A stretch of DNA of 53,851 nucleotides from Ectopseudomonas mendocina (GTDB lineage: Bacteria > Pseudomonadota > Gammaproteobacteria > Pseudomonadales > Pseudomonadaceae), in assembly GCF_008041835.1 (NCBI RefSeq), contig NZ_VRYE01000029.1, forward strand, positions 1 through 53,851, in the 5' to 3' direction. How positions within the stretch are numbered: the first letter of the stretch is position 1; each line of letters starts with the position of its first letter. Under the pieces are notes generated by a model, which searched no databases, was not told the origin of the DNA, and saw nothing but the letters and a program-made list of their open reading frames with translations. The translations under genes were made by a program, and so were the position numbers. This document shows positions 13,208 through 25,334 of the stretch, one piece after another.

Positions 13208-14662
13208 GCGCGGCCTCCCAGGCCGCCAGGGCCTTGTGCGCTTCGAGCAGATCGGAGAACGGCTGACGCACGCCCATGATTTCCTGATAGTCCTCATGCC
13301 CCTTGCCAGCCAGTACCAGCACATCGGCGGGCTCGGCCTGAGCAACCAGACGGGCGATGGCATCGCCACGACCATGAATGAACTGCACCTGCTCCGGCGC
13401 TGTGAAACCAGCACGGATATCGGCAACGATCTGCGCCGGATCTTCCGTGCGCGGATTGTCGTCGGTCACCCACACCGCATCGGCCAGGCGCTCGGCCACC
13501 GCGGCCATCAGCGGGCGCTTGCCGCGATCACGGTCACCACCGCAACCGAACAGGCAGATCAGGCGCCCTTCGACGTGCGGACGCATGGCTTCGAGCACTT
13601 TCTCCAGCGCATCCGGGGTGTGCGCGTAGTCGACCACCAGCAACGGTTTGTCACCGCCACCCAGACGCTGCATGCGGCCCGCTGGCCCCTGCAGTTGCGG
13701 CAGTACCTTGAGAATCTCGTCGAGGCCGTAATCCATCCCCAGCAACGCCCCAACCACCGCCAGCAGGTTGCTCAGGTTGAAACGACCGAGCAGATTGCTG
13801 CGCAGCATGCCTTCACCGCGCGCCGTCACCAGCCGCGCACGCACACCCTGATCGTCGAAGTGCGCTTCGCTGCAATAAAGGAAGGCACCGGCATCATTCA
13901 GGCTGTAACCGATCAGGCGCGACTCGTGCGACTGCGCGGCCAACTCACGCCCGAAGGCATCATCGAGGTTGATCACCCGGCAACGCAGATTTGGCCAGGC
14001 GAACAGCTTGGCCTTGGCTGCGCCATAGGCCTGCATGCTGCCGTGGTAATCGAGGTGATCGCGCGACAGGTTGGTGAACACCGCCACGTCGAACTCCAGG
14101 GCGGCGACACGGCCCTGATCCAGGCCATGGGAGGACACCTCCATGGCCACGGCGCGCGCACCGGCCTGTTTGAGAGACGCCAGGGTGGCCTGCACCCCGA
14201 CCGGATCAGGCGTGGTGTGCTTGCCCTGCTCCAGGGCACCGTGGAAGCCATTACCCAATGTGCCAACAATACCGCAGCGCTGGCCGAGCAGATCCAGTGC
14301 CTGCGCCAGTAACTGGCTGACACTGGTCTTGCCGTTGGTGCCGGTGACACCGATCAGATGCATCGCGCGGCTTGGCTCACCGTAGAAGCGCCCGGCAATG
14401 GCTGAAAGCTGGCCGGCCAGCCCCTTGACCGGAACCAGCACAGCACTCTCAGCATGCATGGGTGCAGCGCCTTCGGCCTCAAAGGCCACCGCCACAGCGC
14501 CACGGGCCACGGCATCGGCGATATGTACACGACCGTCCTGCTGGGTACCCGGCACGGCCAGGAACAGATCACCCGGACGCACCTTGCGGCTGTCCAGAGT
14601 CAGTTCCCGAATCAGCACGCCGCTCTCGGCAGCGGGCAACAGTTGATTGAGCGGCATGGGCA

Positions 14663-14663
<1 letters not shown>
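13200..14663 (-). CDS. murE: UDP-MurNAc-Ala-Glu--meso-diaminopimelate ligase MurE
   Basis: Adds the third stem residue. The 487-residue product has the ATP loop GTNGKTS (108-114), the carbamylated-lysine region YGAAKAKLF, and the motif DNPR (402-405), which in this family selects meso-diaminopimelate over lysine. The wall is therefore predicted to be the usual Gram-negative DAP type. Its start codon shares one base with the ftsI stop (TGATG) and its end overlaps murF by 8 bp. An alternative ATG lies two codons inside. Confidence 0.98.
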
Positions 14664-16676
<2,013 letters not shown>

Positions 16677-16680
<4 letters not shown>

Positions 16681-17624
16681 CGCAACTTCTCCGCGATGCG
16701 CATCACCGCGCTGCGCGAGCGCGGATTGGCCTTGAGTTCAGCGGCGCCAGCGTAGACCGGCTTGCCAATCAGCTTCAGGCGCGGCTCGAAGGCTTTCGGG
16801 ATGATCGGCAGGTCACGTGGCAGCTTGTCTGCCTCGCCCTTGGCCTGACGCTTCATGAACTGCTTGACGATACGATCTTCCAGCGAATGGAAGCTGATCA
16901 CCACCAGGCGACCACCCACCTCAAGCGCCTCCAACGCTGCTTCGAGGCCGCGTTCGAGATCACCCAGCTCGTTATTGATAAAGATGCGGATACCCTGGAA
17001 AGCACGGGTCGCCGGATTCTTGCCCTTTTCCCAGGCCGGGTTGGCCTCGGTCAGCACCTTGGCCAGATCGGCCGTGCGAGTAAAAGGCTGCTCGGCACGG
17101 CGCTGCACCACGGCACGCGCCATACGCTTGGCGAAACGCTCTTCGCCGTAATCCTTCATCACCCGGGCGATTTCATCTTCGTCTGCCGAGGCAATCCAGT
17201 CAGCGGCACTCACGCCGGCATCAGGATTCATGCGCATGTCCAGCGGGCCGTCATTGAGGAAGCTGAAGCCACGCTCGGGGTCGTCCAGTTGCGGCGAGGA
17301 CACACCAAGATCCAGCAGAATGCCGGAGACCCGACCGGAAATGCCGCGGACAACAGCCTCATCGCCAAGTTCCGCAAAACTGCGCTGCACAACGACAAAG
17401 CGGCCGTCTTCGGCCGCCAATGCTTCCCCGGTGGCTATCGCCAGGGGATCCTTGTCGAACCCCAACAACCGCCCGCCTGGCCCGAGCTTCTGCAGGATCA
17501 GCCGGCTGTGTCCGCCACGCCCGAAGGTGCCATCCATGTAGCAGCCATCCGCGCGCACAGCCAGCCCCTCGACGGCTTCGTCGAGCAGCACGGTGATATG
17601 GCGGAAACTATCGGTCATGGTCAC
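16677..17624 (-). CDS. rsmH: 16S rRNA (cytosine1402-N4)-methyltransferase RsmH
   Basis: SAM-dependent enzyme that methylates N4 of C1402 in the P site of 16S rRNA. RsmI, also in this window (18984-19883), methylates the 2'-O of the same nucleotide. The 315-residue product has the SAM loop [10 protein letters not shown] (31-40), [20 protein letters not shown], and the C-terminal [14 protein letters not shown] and [10 protein letters not shown] motifs. The start MTMTDS has a second ATG two codons later. It overlaps mraZ and ftsL by 4 bp each. Confidence 0.98.
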
Positions 17625-18076
17625 AGGATCAGGCTACGCAGTTCATCGGAAAGGGCTCCCGGCTGCTTGATGGCGGCCAGGTCGTTTGCAGCTTGGGCAT
17701 TCCAGGTTTCTTCATCCCACAACTGGAACTTGTTCAGGTGGCCGACGAGCATTGCGTGCTTGTCCAGCTTGACGTGTTCACGCAGGCGCGGCGGGATCAG
17801 GATGCGCGCACTGCCGTCCATTTCGAGATCCACCGCATTCCCGACCAGCAGACGCTGCAGGATCCGGTTCTTCTCATCCAGGGAGGCCAACACGCTCAGC
17901 TTTTCCTCGATCCGCTCCCACTCCACCAGGGGATAGATGTTCAGGCAGGGGTCATTGATGTCGATGGTCACGATGAGCTGGCCTGAGCAACGCGAAACGA
18001 GCTCGTCACGATACCGACTCGGCATCGCGAGGCGCCCTTTGGCGTCGAGACTGATGGCGTTAGCTCCGCGAAACAC
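17621..18076 (-). CDS. mraZ: Transcriptional regulator MraZ
   Basis: DNA-binding protein of the AbrB-like swapped-hairpin fold that forms rings and represses its own dcw promoter. The 151-residue product starts with GTG ([11 protein letters not shown]). It has the two DxxxR half motifs expected of the family: D11-AKG-R15 and D87-GSA-R91. It is first in the dcw cluster. A period-10 array of GTGG boxes lies in its leader (18110-18143), which fits autoregulation. The start is fixed by the conserved N terminus. Confidence 0.97.
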   Translation of the reverse strand: MFRGANAISLDAKGRLAMPSRYRDELVSRCSGQLIVTIDINDPCLNIYPLVEWERIEEKLSVLASLDEKNRILQRLLVGNAVDLEMDGSARILIPPRLREHVKLDKHAMLVGHLNKFQLWDEETWNAQAANDLAAIKQPGALSDELRSLIL

Positions 18077-18109
18077 GGTTGCGCTTCCCCTGTAATTAGC
18101 TGTCCGTGC

Positions 18110-18143
18110 CCATAAAAACCCACTTCATGCCACTTTTTACCAC
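18110..18143 (-). promoter_or_regulatory. MraZ operator: four GTGG-type boxes at 10-bp spacing
   Basis: On the minus strand GTGGT-AAAAA-GTGGC-ATGAA-GTGGG-TTTTT-ATGGG: boxes start at 18143, 18133, 18123 and 18113, exactly one helical turn apart. This matches the known MraZ sites (TGGG-type repeats with 5-nt spacers). The array begins a few bases downstream of the expected transcription start, so bound MraZ would block the polymerase. Confidence 0.85.
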
Positions 18144-18151
18144 TTGCGCAC

Positions 18152-18181
18152 ACTATAGAAACGCATGCGCCCCACCGTCAA
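18152..18181 (-). promoter_or_regulatory. Sigma-70 promoter of the dcw cluster (Pmra)
   Basis: -35 TTGACG (18181-18176), 18-nt spacer, -10 TATAGT (18157-18152). Transcription should start near 18145, giving a leader of about 70 nt that carries the MraZ boxes. There is no other strong terminator before lpxC, so this may serve the whole 17-kb unit along with internal promoters. Confidence 0.8.
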
Positions 18182-18387
18182 GGCGCTCGGAAAGGGAAAA
18201 ATCCTTACAGGACGGAGATTTAGCGCACAAAAGCGAGGGAAAAAGAGATGCCTGGGGCGACTTTCATCGGACAAATTCGAGCCATTGCAGCGAGCTGAAA
18301 TCCGAACTTAAAGTGATTTGTTAAGAGTAAGGTTTTTTTGGTATCAGACGAGCGGGGAATAGAAGGGTATAGCGAGGAAAAAGGAGG
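18182..18387. other. Spacer between rnpB and the mra promoter, no gene seen
   Basis: About 200 bp, more A-rich than its surroundings. I see no convincing ORF and no hairpin with a T-tract that would be a clear rnpB terminator. A CTCCTCCTTTTTCC stretch directly after the rnpB 3' end (minus strand, about 18391-18376) may contribute to 3' processing or termination. Confidence 0.5.
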
Positions 18388-18732
18388 AGAGTCGATCTGT
18401 AAGCCGGGTTCTGTCGAGGACAGTCATTCCTCTACGACGTACATCACTGCACGCCTTTAGCAACCTACCCGGTTCCAGCGCGGGCCACGCCGATGGAACC
18501 CTATTTGGTCTTGCTCCGAGTGGGGTTTACCTAGCCACGGACTGTTGCCAGCCGTGCGGTGCGCTCTTACCGCACCTTTTCACCCTTACCGGCGCCGAAA
18601 CGCTTAGGCGGTTATTTTCTGTGGCACTTTCCGTAGGCTCACGCCTCCCAGGCGTTACCTGGCACTCCGCCCTATGGAGCCCGGACTTTCCTCCCCCTTC
18701 TTGCGAAGGCAGCGACTGTCCGATCGACTCTC
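18388..18732 (-). ncRNA. rnpB: RNase P RNA (class A, M1 RNA)
   Basis: Catalytic RNA that cleaves the 5' leader from pre-tRNA, working with the RnpA protein. On the minus strand the 5' part has GGAGGAAAGTCCGGGCTCC (the CR-I core), the middle has AGGTAAACCCC, and the 3' part has GACAGAACCCGGCTTA (CR-V), which pairs with the 5' core. The terminal segments AGAGTCGATC and GATCGACTCT are complementary and close the P1 helix, which sets the ends to within a few bases. The overall length of about 345 nt suits a gamma-proteobacterial type A RNA. Confidence 0.97.
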
Positions 18733-18837
18733 CGCCGGCAAGGTTAACAAAGCCGCAAGCCGCAAGCTACCGGCGGCAAGAAAAAGCAGCCTGGCGCGCC
18801 TAATGCCGATCAGATAAGGCCACCAAAGCGGCCTTTC

Positions 18838-18907
18838 GTAGGAGCCCCGCCCCGGGGCGAATGTCAATTGCGCATCACCCTGGTTCGCGGCGAGGCGCCA
18901 CTCCTAC
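18838..18907. repeat. REP-like inverted pair
   Basis: GTAGGAGCCCCGCCCCGGGGCGAA (plus) and, inverted, TTCGCGGCGAGGCGCCACTCCTAC: two REP-type units facing each other, ending in GTAGGAG/CTCCTAC. A small AAGGCC...GGCCTT hairpin (18816-18835) lies beside it. The pair fills the 251-bp space between rnpB and rsmI, which holds no gene. Confidence 0.7.
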
Positions 18908-18983
18908 GCACTGACAGCGTCGACGCTTAACTGACTGGCATTAGCCCAGCGCGCCCTCTGCAGAGCTCGCTCCTGCGACAACC

Positions 18984-19883
18984 TCATCCCTTGCGCTCCA
19001 GCGCCACCTGATAAAGCACATTCTTGCGCACCCCGGTGATCTCCGCAGCCAAGGCGGCCGCACGCTTGAGCGGCATTTCCGACAGCAACAGATCGAGCAC
19101 GCGCAATGCCTCGGCGCTGACCGCCTCCTCACCTTCCGGTGCCTGCCAGCCTGCCACCAGCACCACGCACTCGCCGCGCTGCTGATTACTGTCTGCCGCG
19201 ACCCACTCGCACAGCTCGGCCAGCGGCAACCCCTGCAGGGTCTCGAAGGTCTTGGTCAGCTCACGCGCCAACAAGGCAGGGCGATCATCGCCAAATACCT
19301 CGCGCATGTCCTGCAGGCATTCGAGAATCCGGTGCGGCGCTTCGTAGAAAATCAGCGTGCGCGGCTCTTCGCGCACCTGCTCCAGGCGCGCACGACGCCC
19401 CGCCGCCTTGGCCGGCAGGAAGCCTTCGAAGATGAATCGATCCGATGGCAAGCCAGCAGCCGAGAGCGCCGCGATCAGTGCGCAGGCCCCCGGCACCGGC
19501 ACCACGGCGAAGCCCGCCGCACGCGCCTGGCGTACCAGGTGATAACCGGGGTCGGAAATCAGCGGCGTGCCCGCATCGGAAATCAGCGCGACATCCTCCC
19601 CGGCCTGCAGCCGCGTCAGAAAACGACCGCCCTGATCGCGCTCGTTGTGCTCGTGACAAGCCGCCAAGGGGGTCTGGATGCCAAAGTGCTGCAGCAGGCG
19701 CGCCGAATGCCGGGTGTCTTCAGCGGCGATCAGCGCTACCTCGCGCAGAATCCGCAAGGCCCGCGCGCTGATGTCATCCAGGTTGCCAATGGGCGTAGCG
19801 ACCACATAAAGGCTGCCTGGCTGGACACTTGCGACGGCGGGCTGACTCACTGGAAACACCTCGTTAATTGAAAGAGTGCTCAT
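18984..19883 (-). CDS. rsmI: 16S rRNA (cytidine1402-2'-O)-methyltransferase RsmI
   Basis: Tetrapyrrole-methylase-fold enzyme that 2'-O-methylates C1402 of 16S rRNA; RsmH methylates the same base. The 299-residue product shows the hallmarks [43 protein letters not shown] and [12 protein letters not shown]. The first 20 or so residues ([20 protein letters not shown]) are not part of the fold, and a later start is possible. It is divergent from lpoA, sharing a 89-bp control region, in the conserved rsmI-lpoA-yraN order. Confidence 0.97.
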   Translation of the reverse strand: MSTLSINEVFPVSQPAVASVQPGSLYVVATPIGNLDDISARALRILREVALIAAEDTRHSARLLQHFGIQTPLAACHEHNERDQGGRFLTRLQAGEDVALISDAGTPLISDPGYHLVRQARAAGFAVVPVPGACALIAALSAAGLPSDRFIFEGFLPAKAAGRRARLEQVREEPRTLIFYEAPHRILECLQDMREVFGDDRPALLARELTKTFETLQGLPLAELCEWVAADSNQQRGECVVLVAGWQAPEGEEAVSAEALRVLDLLLSEMPLKRAAALAAEITGVRKNVLYQVALERKG

Positions 19884-19972
19884 TCTAGCCGGTTCCGCCC
19901 CGGCGGCATCGCACGGATGTCGCCCCTTGGGTACAATCGCCGCTCGTTTTGCTCAAGTATCAGGATGAACCG

Positions 19973-21781
19973 ATGATCGCTAGCCTGCGCCCTCTCTCCG
20001 CTCTGTTTCTGGCCGGCCTGCTCGCTGCCTGCGCCAGCTCGCCCTCGAACAACCTGGGCCAGCTGCCACGCACGCCACAAGCCAGCATCGAACAGATGCT
20101 CCAGCAGGCTGCCGAGAGCAAACCGGAACAGGCCGCCCTGCTGCGCCTCTCTGCCGCCGACCAGAGCTACCAGCAAAATGACGTGGCCCGCGCCAGTCGC
20201 ATTCTCGAGCAGATCGATATCGCCAGCCTGCAACCCGCGCAACAGATTTTCACCAGCACCCTGAAAGCCGAGCTGGCCATGGCGCGCAAGCAGCCCAAGA
20301 GCGCACTGAAAGCCCTGCAGCACCCCAGTCTCGAGCGCCTGGGTGAGCTGCCGGTCGAGCAACAGATTCGCACCCAACTGGTGCGTGCCCGTGCCCTGGA
20401 AGCCGATGGTCAGACCCTCGCCGCCGCACGCGAGCGCGTGTTCATCGCCCCGCTGCTGAGCGGTCAGGTCGCGGCCGACAACCACGAAAACATCTGGGCA
20501 CTGGTATCCAGCCTGCCCGCGCAAACCTCGGCCGGCGCCGACAGCGACCTGGCCGGCTGGCTGGATTTGGCCCACCGGACCAAAAGCAGTGCCACGCTCG
20601 AACAGCAGCAGGCCGCCATCGATCAATGGATTGCGCAAAATCCACAGCATCCGGCCGCCGAACAACTGCCGGAGGCACTGGGAAAACTGCGCGAACTGGC
20701 CAGCCAGCCGCTGACCCGCGTCGCCCTGCTGCTCCCCCAGGAAGGTCAGCTGGCCAGCGTTGCTCGCGCCCTGCGCGACGGCTTCCTCGCCGCGCATTAC
20801 GAGGCCCAGCAGGCCGGACAGAACCCGCCGGATATCAAGCTATACGACAGTTCGCGCATTGGCTCGCTGGACGCCTTCTACCAGCAAGCGCAGGCCGACG
20901 GCGTGCAACTGGTAGTCGGCCCACTGGAGAAACCCCTGGTCAAGCAACTCAGCGATCGCGAACAACTGCCCATCACTACCCTCGCCCTGAACTACAGCGA
21001 TGCCGGCCAGGAAGGCCCGGCGCAACTGTTCCAGTTCGGCCTCGCCGCCGAGGACGAAGCGCGCGAAGTGGCACGTCGCGCCTGGAACGATGGCATGCGT
21101 CGCGCCGTGGCCCTGGTGCCGCGCGGCGACTGGGGCGACCGCGTACTGGACGCCTTCCGCCAGAGCTGGCAGGCCCAGGGCGGCACCCTGATCGCGGCCG
21201 AGCATGTCGACCAGCCGGTGGAGCTGGCGCGGCAGATCGCCGACTTGTTCCAACTGCGCGAAAGCGAGGCCCGCGCCCGCCGCCTGCAAAACACCCTGGG
21301 CACCAGCCTGGACGCACAACCGGCGCGGCGTCAGGACGTCGACTTCATCTTCCTCGCCGCCACCCCACAACAGGCCCAGCAGATCAAGCCAACCCTGGCC
21401 TTCCAGTACGCTGGCGACGTGCCCGTTTACGCCACCTCGCACCTGTTCACCGGCGCCCACAGCCAGGCCCAGTACCAGGACCTCGAAGGTATTCGTTTCT
21501 GCGAAACCCCCTGGCTGCTCGACACCCACGCGCCGCTGCGCCAGCTAGTCAGCAACCAATGGCCGCAAGCGGGCGGCAGCCTCGGCCGCCTGTATGCCAT
21601 GGGCGTCGACGCCTACCGCCTGGCACCACGCCTGGGCCAGCTCAAGGCGCTGCCGGAGTCGCGCATCGACGGCTTGTCCGGCAGCCTTAGCCTGAACGCC
21701 AAGCAGCGCATCGAACGCCAACTGCCCTGGGCCGAGTTCCGCGGCGGCCAGGTTCAACGCCTCCCCGACAGCATCAATTGA
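19973..21781 (+). CDS. lpoA: Outer membrane lipoprotein LpoA, activator of PBP1a
   Basis: Lipoprotein that reaches from the outer membrane through the wall to stimulate the bifunctional synthase PBP1A. The 602-residue product begins with a lipoprotein signal (lipobox LAAC, lipidated C20). A helical TPR-like N-terminal domain follows (to about 260), then a periplasmic-binding-protein-like domain starting VALLLPQEGQLASVARALRDGF. The ATG at 19973 is chosen because it gives a proper signal peptide; the frame extends 8 codons upstream. A -10-like TACAAT lies at 19932-19937. The stop overlaps yraN (TTGA). Confidence 0.93.
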   Translation: MIASLRPLSALFLAGLLAACASSPSNNLGQLPRTPQASIEQMLQQAAESKPEQAALLRLSAADQSYQQNDVARASRILEQIDIASLQPAQQIFTSTLKAELAMARKQPKSALKALQHPSLERLGELPVEQQIRTQLVRARALEADGQTLAAARERVFIAPLLSGQVAADNHENIWALVSSLPAQTSAGADSDLAGWLDLAHRTKSSATLEQQQAAIDQWIAQNPQHPAAEQLPEALGKLRELASQPLTRVALLLPQEGQLASVARALRDGFLAAHYEAQQAGQNPPDIKLYDSSRIGSLDAFYQQAQADGVQLVVGPLEKPLVKQLSDREQLPITTLALNYSDAGQEGPAQLFQFGLAAEDEAREVARRAWNDGMRRAVALVPRGDWGDRVLDAFRQSWQAQGGTLIAAEHVDQPVELARQIADLFQLRESEARARRLQNTLGTSLDAQPARRQDVDFIFLAATPQQAQQIKPTLAFQYAGDVPVYATSHLFTGAHSQAQYQDLEGIRFCETPWLLDTHAPLRQLVSNQWPQAGGSLGRLYAMGVDAYRLAPRLGQLKALPESRIDGLSGSLSLNAKQRIERQLPWAEFRGGQVQRLPDSIN

Positions 21782-22137
21782 GCGCACACAACGATCTGGG
21801 CCGCGCCGCCGAACAGGCGGCACGGCAACACCTGGAACGGAATGGACTGCGCCTGATCGAACAGAACTGGAGCTGTCGCCGTGGCGAGCTCGATCTGGTC
21901 ATGCTCGACGGCGATACAGTAGTATTCGTCGAAGTCCGCGCCCGTCGCCACAGCGCCTGGGGCGGTGCCCTGGAGAGCATCGATGCACGCAAGCGTGGCA
22001 AGCTGGTGATCGCCGCCGAGCTCTTCCTCCAGCAGCACTCGCGCTGGACCCGCCACCCCTGCCGCTTCGATGTGGTCGCCATCAGCACTGACGGCGCCGC
22101 TCGCCTCGACTGGATCAAGAACGCCTTCGATGCCTGA
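21778..22137 (+). CDS. yraN: UPF0102 family protein YraN (nuclease-fold)
   Basis: The 119-residue product belongs to the UPF0102 family, which has a restriction-endonuclease-like fold: the conserved run is GRAAEQAA, then NWSCRRGELDLV and VVFVEVRAR with the E, D and ExR-type residues of a PD-(D/E)XK site (a member-specific variant of ExK). Its cellular role is unknown. It starts with TTG at 21778 overlapping the lpoA stop, the only start that keeps the conserved N terminus. Confidence 0.92.
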   Translation: MSAHNDLGRAAEQAARQHLERNGLRLIEQNWSCRRGELDLVMLDGDTVVFVEVRARRHSAWGGALESIDARKRGKLVIAAELFLQQHSRWTRHPCRFDVVAISTDGAARLDWIKNAFDA

Positions 22138-22159
22138 CGGCCGTACATTCAAGGTTTAA

Positions 22160-23286
<1,127 letters not shown>

Positions 23287-23302
23287 GCCACAAGTTATAA
23301 GC

Positions 23303-23334
23303 AAAACGGGCGCCCTGGGCGCCCGTTTTCTTTT
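23303..23334. terminator. Bidirectional terminator between dolP and sspB
   Basis: AAAA-CGGGCGCC-CTG-GGCGCCCG-TTTTCTTTT: a perfect 8-bp GC stem flanked by A and T runs. It serves dolP (+), and the flanking A run makes it usable for sspB (-) as well. Confidence 0.93.
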
Positions 23335-23350
23335 GTGCTGCTGCCGATGC

Positions 23351-23764
23351 CTATTTGACCACTTTCAGACTCGGCCGACCGCTGGGTCGCGACGACTCAC
23401 CGCCACCAGGCCCGTCATCATCCGGCCCCGGTTCTTCAGGGCCGCTGGCCACGGAAGGCTCCATGTCAAAGACCATACCCTGGCCATTTTCCCGTGCGTA
23501 AATCGCCAAAATAGCCGCAGCCGGGATGTAGAGCGTATGCGCAACACCGCCGAAACGCCCGTCGAAGCTCACCGCCTGGTTATCCATGTGCAGATGACGC
23601 ACGGCGCTGGGCGAGGTATTGAGCACGATCTGGCCGTCACTGGCGAAACCCGGCGGCACTTGCACCCCGGGATACTCGGCATTGACCAGCAAATGCGGGG
23701 TGCAGTCGTTGTCGACGATCCATTCGTAAAGAGCACGCACCAGGTAGGGACGACTGGAATTCAT
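23351..23764 (-). CDS. sspB: ClpXP adaptor SspB
   Basis: Adaptor that binds ssrA-tagged polypeptides from stalled ribosomes and delivers them to ClpXP. The 137-residue product has the folded substrate-binding domain at 1-105 (RPYLVRALYEWIVDNDCTPH, VLNTSPSAV, FGGVAHTLYIPAAAILAIYARENG). A flexible Pro/Gly/Asp-rich linker follows, with a short conserved C-terminal tail (RPSLKVVK) that docks on the ClpX N domain. It lies 13 bp after sspA in the same operon. Confidence 0.97.
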   Translation of the reverse strand: MNSSRPYLVRALYEWIVDNDCTPHLLVNAEYPGVQVPPGFASDGQIVLNTSPSAVRHLHMDNQAVSFDGRFGGVAHTLYIPAAAILAIYARENGQGMVFDMEPSVASGPEEPGPDDDGPGGGESSRPSGRPSLKVVK

Positions 23765-23777
23765 GACTTCCTCCTTC

Positions 23778-24395
23778 TCAGCGCATCGCGCGCTCGGCAG
23801 CGGAAAGACTGGCCTGAAAGGCCTCTCGGGCGAACTGGCGCTCCATGTAGTCGAGAAGCGGCTTGGCCGGACGCGGCAGCTCGATAGCCAATAGCGGCAA
23901 ACGCCAGAGTATGGGCAATAGACAGCAATCGACCAGGCTCAATTCATCACTGAGAAAGAACGCCTTGTCAGCGAACAGCGGCGACACACCCGTCAGGCTT
24001 TCGCGCAGCTCCTTGCGCGCCAGTTGGCGCTCGGCCTCCTTGCTACGCTTGTCGAGTATGCGATCGACCAGCGCGCACCAGTCACGCTGAATACGGTGCA
24101 TCAACAGACGGCTGTTGGCACGCGCCACCGGATACACGGGCAACAGGGGCGGGTGCGGATAGCGCTCGTCCAGGTACTCCATGACCACGGTCGATTCGTA
24201 CAGCGCCAGATCGCGATCGACCAGTGTCGGCACGCTGCCATAGGGATTGGCTTCAGCCAGCTTGGGCGGACAACGCCCCTGCTCGACATCGACGATCTCG
24301 ACGCTGACACCTTTCTCGGCGAGCACCAGACGCACGCGATGGGAATAGTGGTCGGCGGGGTCGGAGTAGCAGGTCAACCGGTTGGTCACCGCCAT
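23778..24395 (-). CDS. sspA: Stringent starvation protein SspA
   Basis: Glutathione-S-transferase-fold protein that binds RNA polymerase and affects transcription in stationary phase; in pseudomonads it also affects virulence traits. The 205-residue product has an N-terminal thioredoxin-like half ([41 protein letters not shown]) and an all-helical C-terminal half ([15 protein letters not shown]). It is not expected to have GST activity. The petABC genes lie upstream on the same strand, separated by a hairpin. Confidence 0.97.
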   Translation of the reverse strand: MAVTNRLTCYSDPADHYSHRVRLVLAEKGVSVEIVDVEQGRCPPKLAEANPYGSVPTLVDRDLALYESTVVMEYLDERYPHPPLLPVYPVARANSRLLMHRIQRDWCALVDRILDKRSKEAERQLARKELRESLTGVSPLFADKAFFLSDELSLVDCCLLPILWRLPLLAIELPRPAKPLLDYMERQFAREAFQASLSAAERAMR

Positions 24396-24508
24396 GGCGA
24401 TCCTCCTCGCTTTTTTGATTATCCGGAAACAGGAAAAATTGCCGGAGCAATTCTTTCGTCACAGACGACGACGCCCAGGGCAATCGCCGGAAATGGCAGG
24501 CCTGAAGC

Positions 24509-24536
24509 ACCTGCGCGCCCCTCAGGGCGCGCAGGT
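24509..24536. terminator. GC-rich hairpin after petC, probable terminator
   Basis: ACCTGCGCGCCC-CTCA-GGGCGCGCAGGT: a perfect 12-bp stem 19 nt past the petC stop. There is no T-tract on the minus strand, so it may stabilise the mRNA end rather than terminate. Confidence 0.55.
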
Positions 24537-24554
24537 TGCAGCAGCTTTGACGAC

Positions 24555-25334
24555 TTAGTGAACGTCCTTCCAGTACTCGCGCTTGAGCAGGTAGGCGAAC
24601 ACGAAGAAGAACGCCAGGTACAGCAGCACGTAGGTGCCGATGCGCTGGGACTTCAGCTTGACCGGATTGGCCGAGTAGGCCAGGAAGGTCACCAGGTTCT
24701 TGATCTTCTCATCGAACTCGGCCTCGCTCAGCGTGCCGGTGTTCGGTTCGATGGTCAGCTGATCACAGGCTTCATGCGTGATCGGCGTGCCGGTGAGCGG
24801 GTCGAACTGCTTCTTGCCGTTCTCCACCACCTGAACCTGCTTGCAACCAATGACCTGCTTACCCTGCAGAGCGACCAGCACGTTCGGCATACCCACGTTG
24901 GGGAAGACCTTGTTGTTGGCCCCCAGCGGACGCGAAGGATCATCGTAGAAGGTACGCAGATAGGTATACAGCCAGTCGTTACCACGCACACGAGCAACCA
25001 GGGTCAGATCGGGCGGAGCCGCACCGAACCAGGCCTTGGCGTCGTCAGGACGCATGCCGATCTTCATGTGATCGCCAATCTTGGCGTCGTTGAACACCAG
25101 ATTGTCGAGCATGATTTCGTGCGGGATGCCGAGGTCATCGGCAACGCGCTCGTAACGCTGGTACTGGGCAGCATGGCAGCCCATGCAGTAGTTGGCGAAG
25201 GTACGCGCGCCGTCCTGCAGAGCAGCCTTGTCGCGTAGATCGATGTCCACTTTATCCAGCGGATAATTGCTCACAGCGCCCATGGCCAGAGCCGGCAGCG
25301 CAGCGAAAACAAATGCAGCAAAGAGCTTTTTCAT
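24555..25334 (-). CDS. petC: Cytochrome c1 of the bc1 complex
   Basis: Haem c subunit that takes electrons from the Rieske cluster and passes them to soluble cytochrome c. The 259-residue product from the ATG at 25334 has a signal peptide (about 1-19), the haem motif C50-MG-C53-H54, and a C-terminal membrane anchor (GTYVLLYLAFFFVFAYLL) with a basic cytoplasmic end. The frame is open for 198 nt more upstream, within petB. The ATG shares one base with the petB stop. There is no sign of a fused cytochrome b/c1 polyprotein. Confidence 0.97.
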   Translation of the reverse strand: MKKLFAAFVFAALPALAMGAVSNYPLDKVDIDLRDKAALQDGARTFANYCMGCHAAQYQRYERVADDLGIPHEIMLDNLVFNDAKIGDHMKIGMRPDDAKAWFGAAPPDLTLVARVRGNDWLYTYLRTFYDDPSRPLGANNKVFPNVGMPNVLVALQGKQVIGCKQVQVVENGKKQFDPLTGTPITHEACDQLTIEPNTGTLSEAEFDEKIKNLVTFLAYSANPVKLKSQRIGTYVLLYLAFFFVFAYLLKREYWKDVH

